Shown here one piece after another: positions 62,493 through 64,000 of a DNA stretch of 64,000 nucleotides (position 1 is its first letter; each line of letters begins with the position of its first letter). A program made the translations under genes and the position numbers. Source of the stretch: Bosea sp. Tri-49 (GTDB lineage Bacteria > Pseudomonadota > Alphaproteobacteria > Rhizobiales > Beijerinckiaceae). The stretch covers positions 5,723,001 through 5,787,000 of the forward strand of contig NZ_CP017946.1 in assembly GCF_003952665.1 (NCBI RefSeq). Reading direction: 5' to 3'. Below the pieces are notes generated by a model, which saw nothing but the letters and a program-made list of their open reading frames with translations, ran no database searches and was not told the origin of the DNA.

Positions 62493-63668
62493 TCAGGCCG
62501 CCTTCTTCAGCCCCGCCTTCGCTTCCGCGAACGCATACGCGATCCACGGCAGCAGCGCCTTGAGGTCGCGCGACTGCACGGTCGCGCCGCACCAGATGCG
62601 GAGGCCCGGAGGGGCGTCGCGGTAATGGCCGAGATCGTAGCCGGCGCCGGCCTTCTCGATGATCGAGACGACCTGCTTGGCAAAGGCCGCCTGCGCGTCG
62701 GCCGGCAGCGCCGTCACTGCCGGGTCGGTGAACTTCAGGCAAACCGAGGTGTTCGAGCGCGTCTTCGGCTTCAACGCAAGGAAGTCGATCCAGTCGTTCT
62801 CGCGCACGAACTTGGCGATGACGCGGGCATTGCCGTCGGCGCGCTTCACCAGCCCGTCGAGCCCACCGACCTTCTTGGCCCAGGCCAGCGCATCGAGATA
62901 ATCCTCGACCGCGAGCATGGACGGGGTGTTGATCGTCTCGCCGGCGAAGATGCCTTCGGAGAGCTTGCCGCCCGAGGTCATGCGGAAGATTTTCGGCAGC
63001 GGCCAGGCCGGCTTGTAGGTCAGGAGCCGCTCGACCGCGCGGGGCGAGAGCACGATCATGCCGTGCGCGGCCTCGCCGCCGAGCACCTTCTGCCAGGAGA
63101 AGGTGACGACATCGAGCTTCGGCCAGTCGAGCTTCTGGGCGAAGGCGGCCGAGGTCGCGTCGCAGATCGTCAGGCCTTCGCGGTCATCGGCGATCCAGCT
63201 GGCGTCGACGACGCGCACGCCCGAGGTGGTGCCGTTCCAGGTGAAGACGACGTCGCGGTTCTTCGTGTCGACCTTCTTCAGGTTCGGCAGTTCGCCATAA
63301 GGGGCGGTGAAGGTGCGCACATCCGCCAGCTTGAGCTGCTTGGCGACATCGGTGACCCAGCCTTCGCCAAAGCTCTCCCAGGCGACCATGTCGACGCCGC
63401 GGGCGCCCAACATGCTCCACATCGCCATCTCGACGGCGCCGGTGTCGGAAGCGGGCACGATGCCGATGCGGTAATCGGCCGGGATCTGCAGGACCTCGCG
63501 GGTCAGGTCGATCGCGAGTTTGAGCTTGTCCTTGCCGATCTTGGCGCGGTGCGAGCGGCCGAGCGCTGCGTCACCAAGGGCCTTGAGGGTCCAGCCGGGG
63601 CGCTTGGCGCAGGGGCCGGACGAGAAATGCGGCACGCGCGGAAGCGCTGCCGGAACGGTATTCGCCAT
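62493..63668 (-). CDS. serC: Phosphoserine aminotransferase
   Basis: 391 residues. [20 protein letters not shown] at the N-terminus, [33 protein letters not shown] and the PLP-lysine region [20 protein letters not shown] mark the Rhizobiales-type SerC of class V. Second step of serine synthesis. It precedes serA; a palindromic element divides the pair. ATG 63668 is chosen over 63680 by the GGAG eight bases upstream. Confidence 0.96.
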   Translation of the reverse strand: MANTVPAALPRVPHFSSGPCAKRPGWTLKALGDAALGRSHRAKIGKDKLKLAIDLTREVLQIPADYRIGIVPASDTGAVEMAMWSMLGARGVDMVAWESFGEGWVTDVAKQLKLADVRTFTAPYGELPNLKKVDTKNRDVVFTWNGTTSGVRVVDASWIADDREGLTICDATSAAFAQKLDWPKLDVVTFSWQKVLGGEAAHGMIVLSPRAVERLLTYKPAWPLPKIFRMTSGGKLSEGIFAGETINTPSMLAVEDYLDALAWAKKVGGLDGLVKRADGNARVIAKFVRENDWIDFLALKPKTRSNTSVCLKFTDPAVTALPADAQAAFAKQVVSIIEKAGAGYDLGHYRDAPPGLRIWCGATVQSRDLKALLPWIAYAFAEAKAGLKKAA

Positions 63669-63908
63669 CGATGTCTCCATCCTTACAGATGGGCGCGCCG
63701 CGTTGGGGCGGCGTGTCCCGTCGATGGGCGTAGGATGGGGAGGCGGGGGGAGTCAAGGCGGATGAAGTTTGAAGCGAACAAGCATATGGCAGCACGCGGC
63801 ATAGACACCAACACATTGGTATTAGTCTCGCGCGCTATCCCTCTACTCGTTCAGCGTGTAGCGTTCCTCGACGCTCGCTGAAACAGTTCGGCGTCTTGGG
63901 GGGATAGC
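63669..63908. other. Divergent control region with A/T-rich right half
   Basis: 240 bases between serC (minus) and the truncated gene at the right edge (plus). The first 90 bases are G/C-rich; from about 63760 A/T rises and stays high to the window edge. I see no gene, hairpin or att-like repeat in it. The serC promoter must lie here. Confidence 0.5.
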
Positions 63909-64000
63909 ATGGACGTCCGACACTCTGATATCGTCAATCTTGAAGAGAAAGCCAAAAAACTTTCCTATTCGCGGTATCTTCCAAAGATGAAGCTGCTGAA
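63909..64000 (+). CDS. 5' end of an unidentified gene
   Basis: 30 codons are visible: MDVRHSDIVNLEEKAKKLSY, then SRYLPKMKLLK. GGGGGGA lies five bases before the ATG. The residues are Lys/Glu/Leu-rich, and the DNA is near 45 percent G+C by eye, far below the rest. Too short to name; could be the first gene of an acquired segment. Confidence 0.55.
   Translation, partial: MDVRHSDIVNLEEKAKKLSYSRYLPKMKLL

Overview
The window is dense, high-GC DNA with almost every base in genes and no ribosomal RNA, tRNA, CRISPR array or insertion sequence that I could find. Gene types (long ACT-domain SerA next to a Rhizobiales-type SerC, DUF3422, DUF4337, MuiA-like DUF4139, Ada-like zinc-ribbon protein, TRAP-linked uronate genes) and the dispersed palindromes of the GTCATTGCG and CCTCATCCTGAGGAGC kinds point to an alphaproteobacterium of the Hyphomicrobiales (Rhizobiales). 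The overall feel is Bosea-like, but that genus call is an impression from memory, not a test.

Layout. 1-8.5 kb (minus strand): the start of a periplasmic binding protein, then a uronate/pectin-breakdown locus (uxaC, kduI, kduD and kdgF translationally coupled, then TRAP transporter dctP-dctQ-dctM and a fructuronate/tagaturonate reductase-like gene). It faces a GntR/FCD regulator across a short AT-rich operator. 9.6-14.5 kb: a peptide-type ABC importer without ATPases, plus an amidase. 14.5-16.5 kb: an ArsR-SRPBCC-membrane protein-DUF1801-DUF1801 operon. 16.6-22.6 kb: an SDR lacking its catalytic pair, a DUF4337 membrane protein, XerC, an MBL-fold hydrolase and a coupled UbiA/DprE1-like pair. 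22.6-26.3 kb: Rnk, then an aminotransferase, epimerase, micro-ORF and ArnE-like flippase operon. 26.5-29.5 kb: pentapeptide-repeat protein, cyanase, GST, methyltransferase. 29.5-33.8 kb: a four-gene coupled operon (alkaline phosphatase, exported CxxC protein, LolD-like ATPase, FtsX/MacB-like permease) behind a near-consensus Zur box. 33.9-39.1 kb: L,D-transpeptidase, DUF3422, a zinc-ribbon-like hypothetical, a 24-residue membrane micro-protein and a YadGH-type ABC exporter. 39.1-49.6 kb: chemoreceptor, prfC, S41-like protease, an unknown anchored protein, purA, a DHFR-like protein, a tyrosine phosphatase and an M20 amidohydrolase. 49.7-56 kb: MuiA-like protein, ABC-F, a second ArsR-SRPBCC pair and a TetR/quinone-reductase pair. 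56-63.7 kb: glutamine amidotransferase, EamA exporter, rpsU, cold-shock protein, class A beta-lactamase, HicBA-type toxin-antitoxin, serA and serC. The last 240 bases turn visibly richer in A/T and open a new truncated gene.

How the genes work together. The clearest functional units are the uronate locus (import and conversion of galacturonate and unsaturated uronates towards 2-keto-3-deoxygluconate), the UbiA/DprE1-like pair (polyprenyl-phospho-pentose chemistry, possibly served by the nearby ArnE-like flippase) and the Zur-box operon, which is the best candidate for a poorly described system. A smaller oddity is a perfect 10-bp hairpin with a T-run that ends the toxin-antitoxin operon directly against the beta-lactamase start codon and contains that gene's only visible Shine-Dalgarno sequence. 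At least seven intergenic palindromic elements of several families are spread through the window. Start codons were chosen by Shine-Dalgarno match, family length and overlap with neighbours; where these disagree it is stated.
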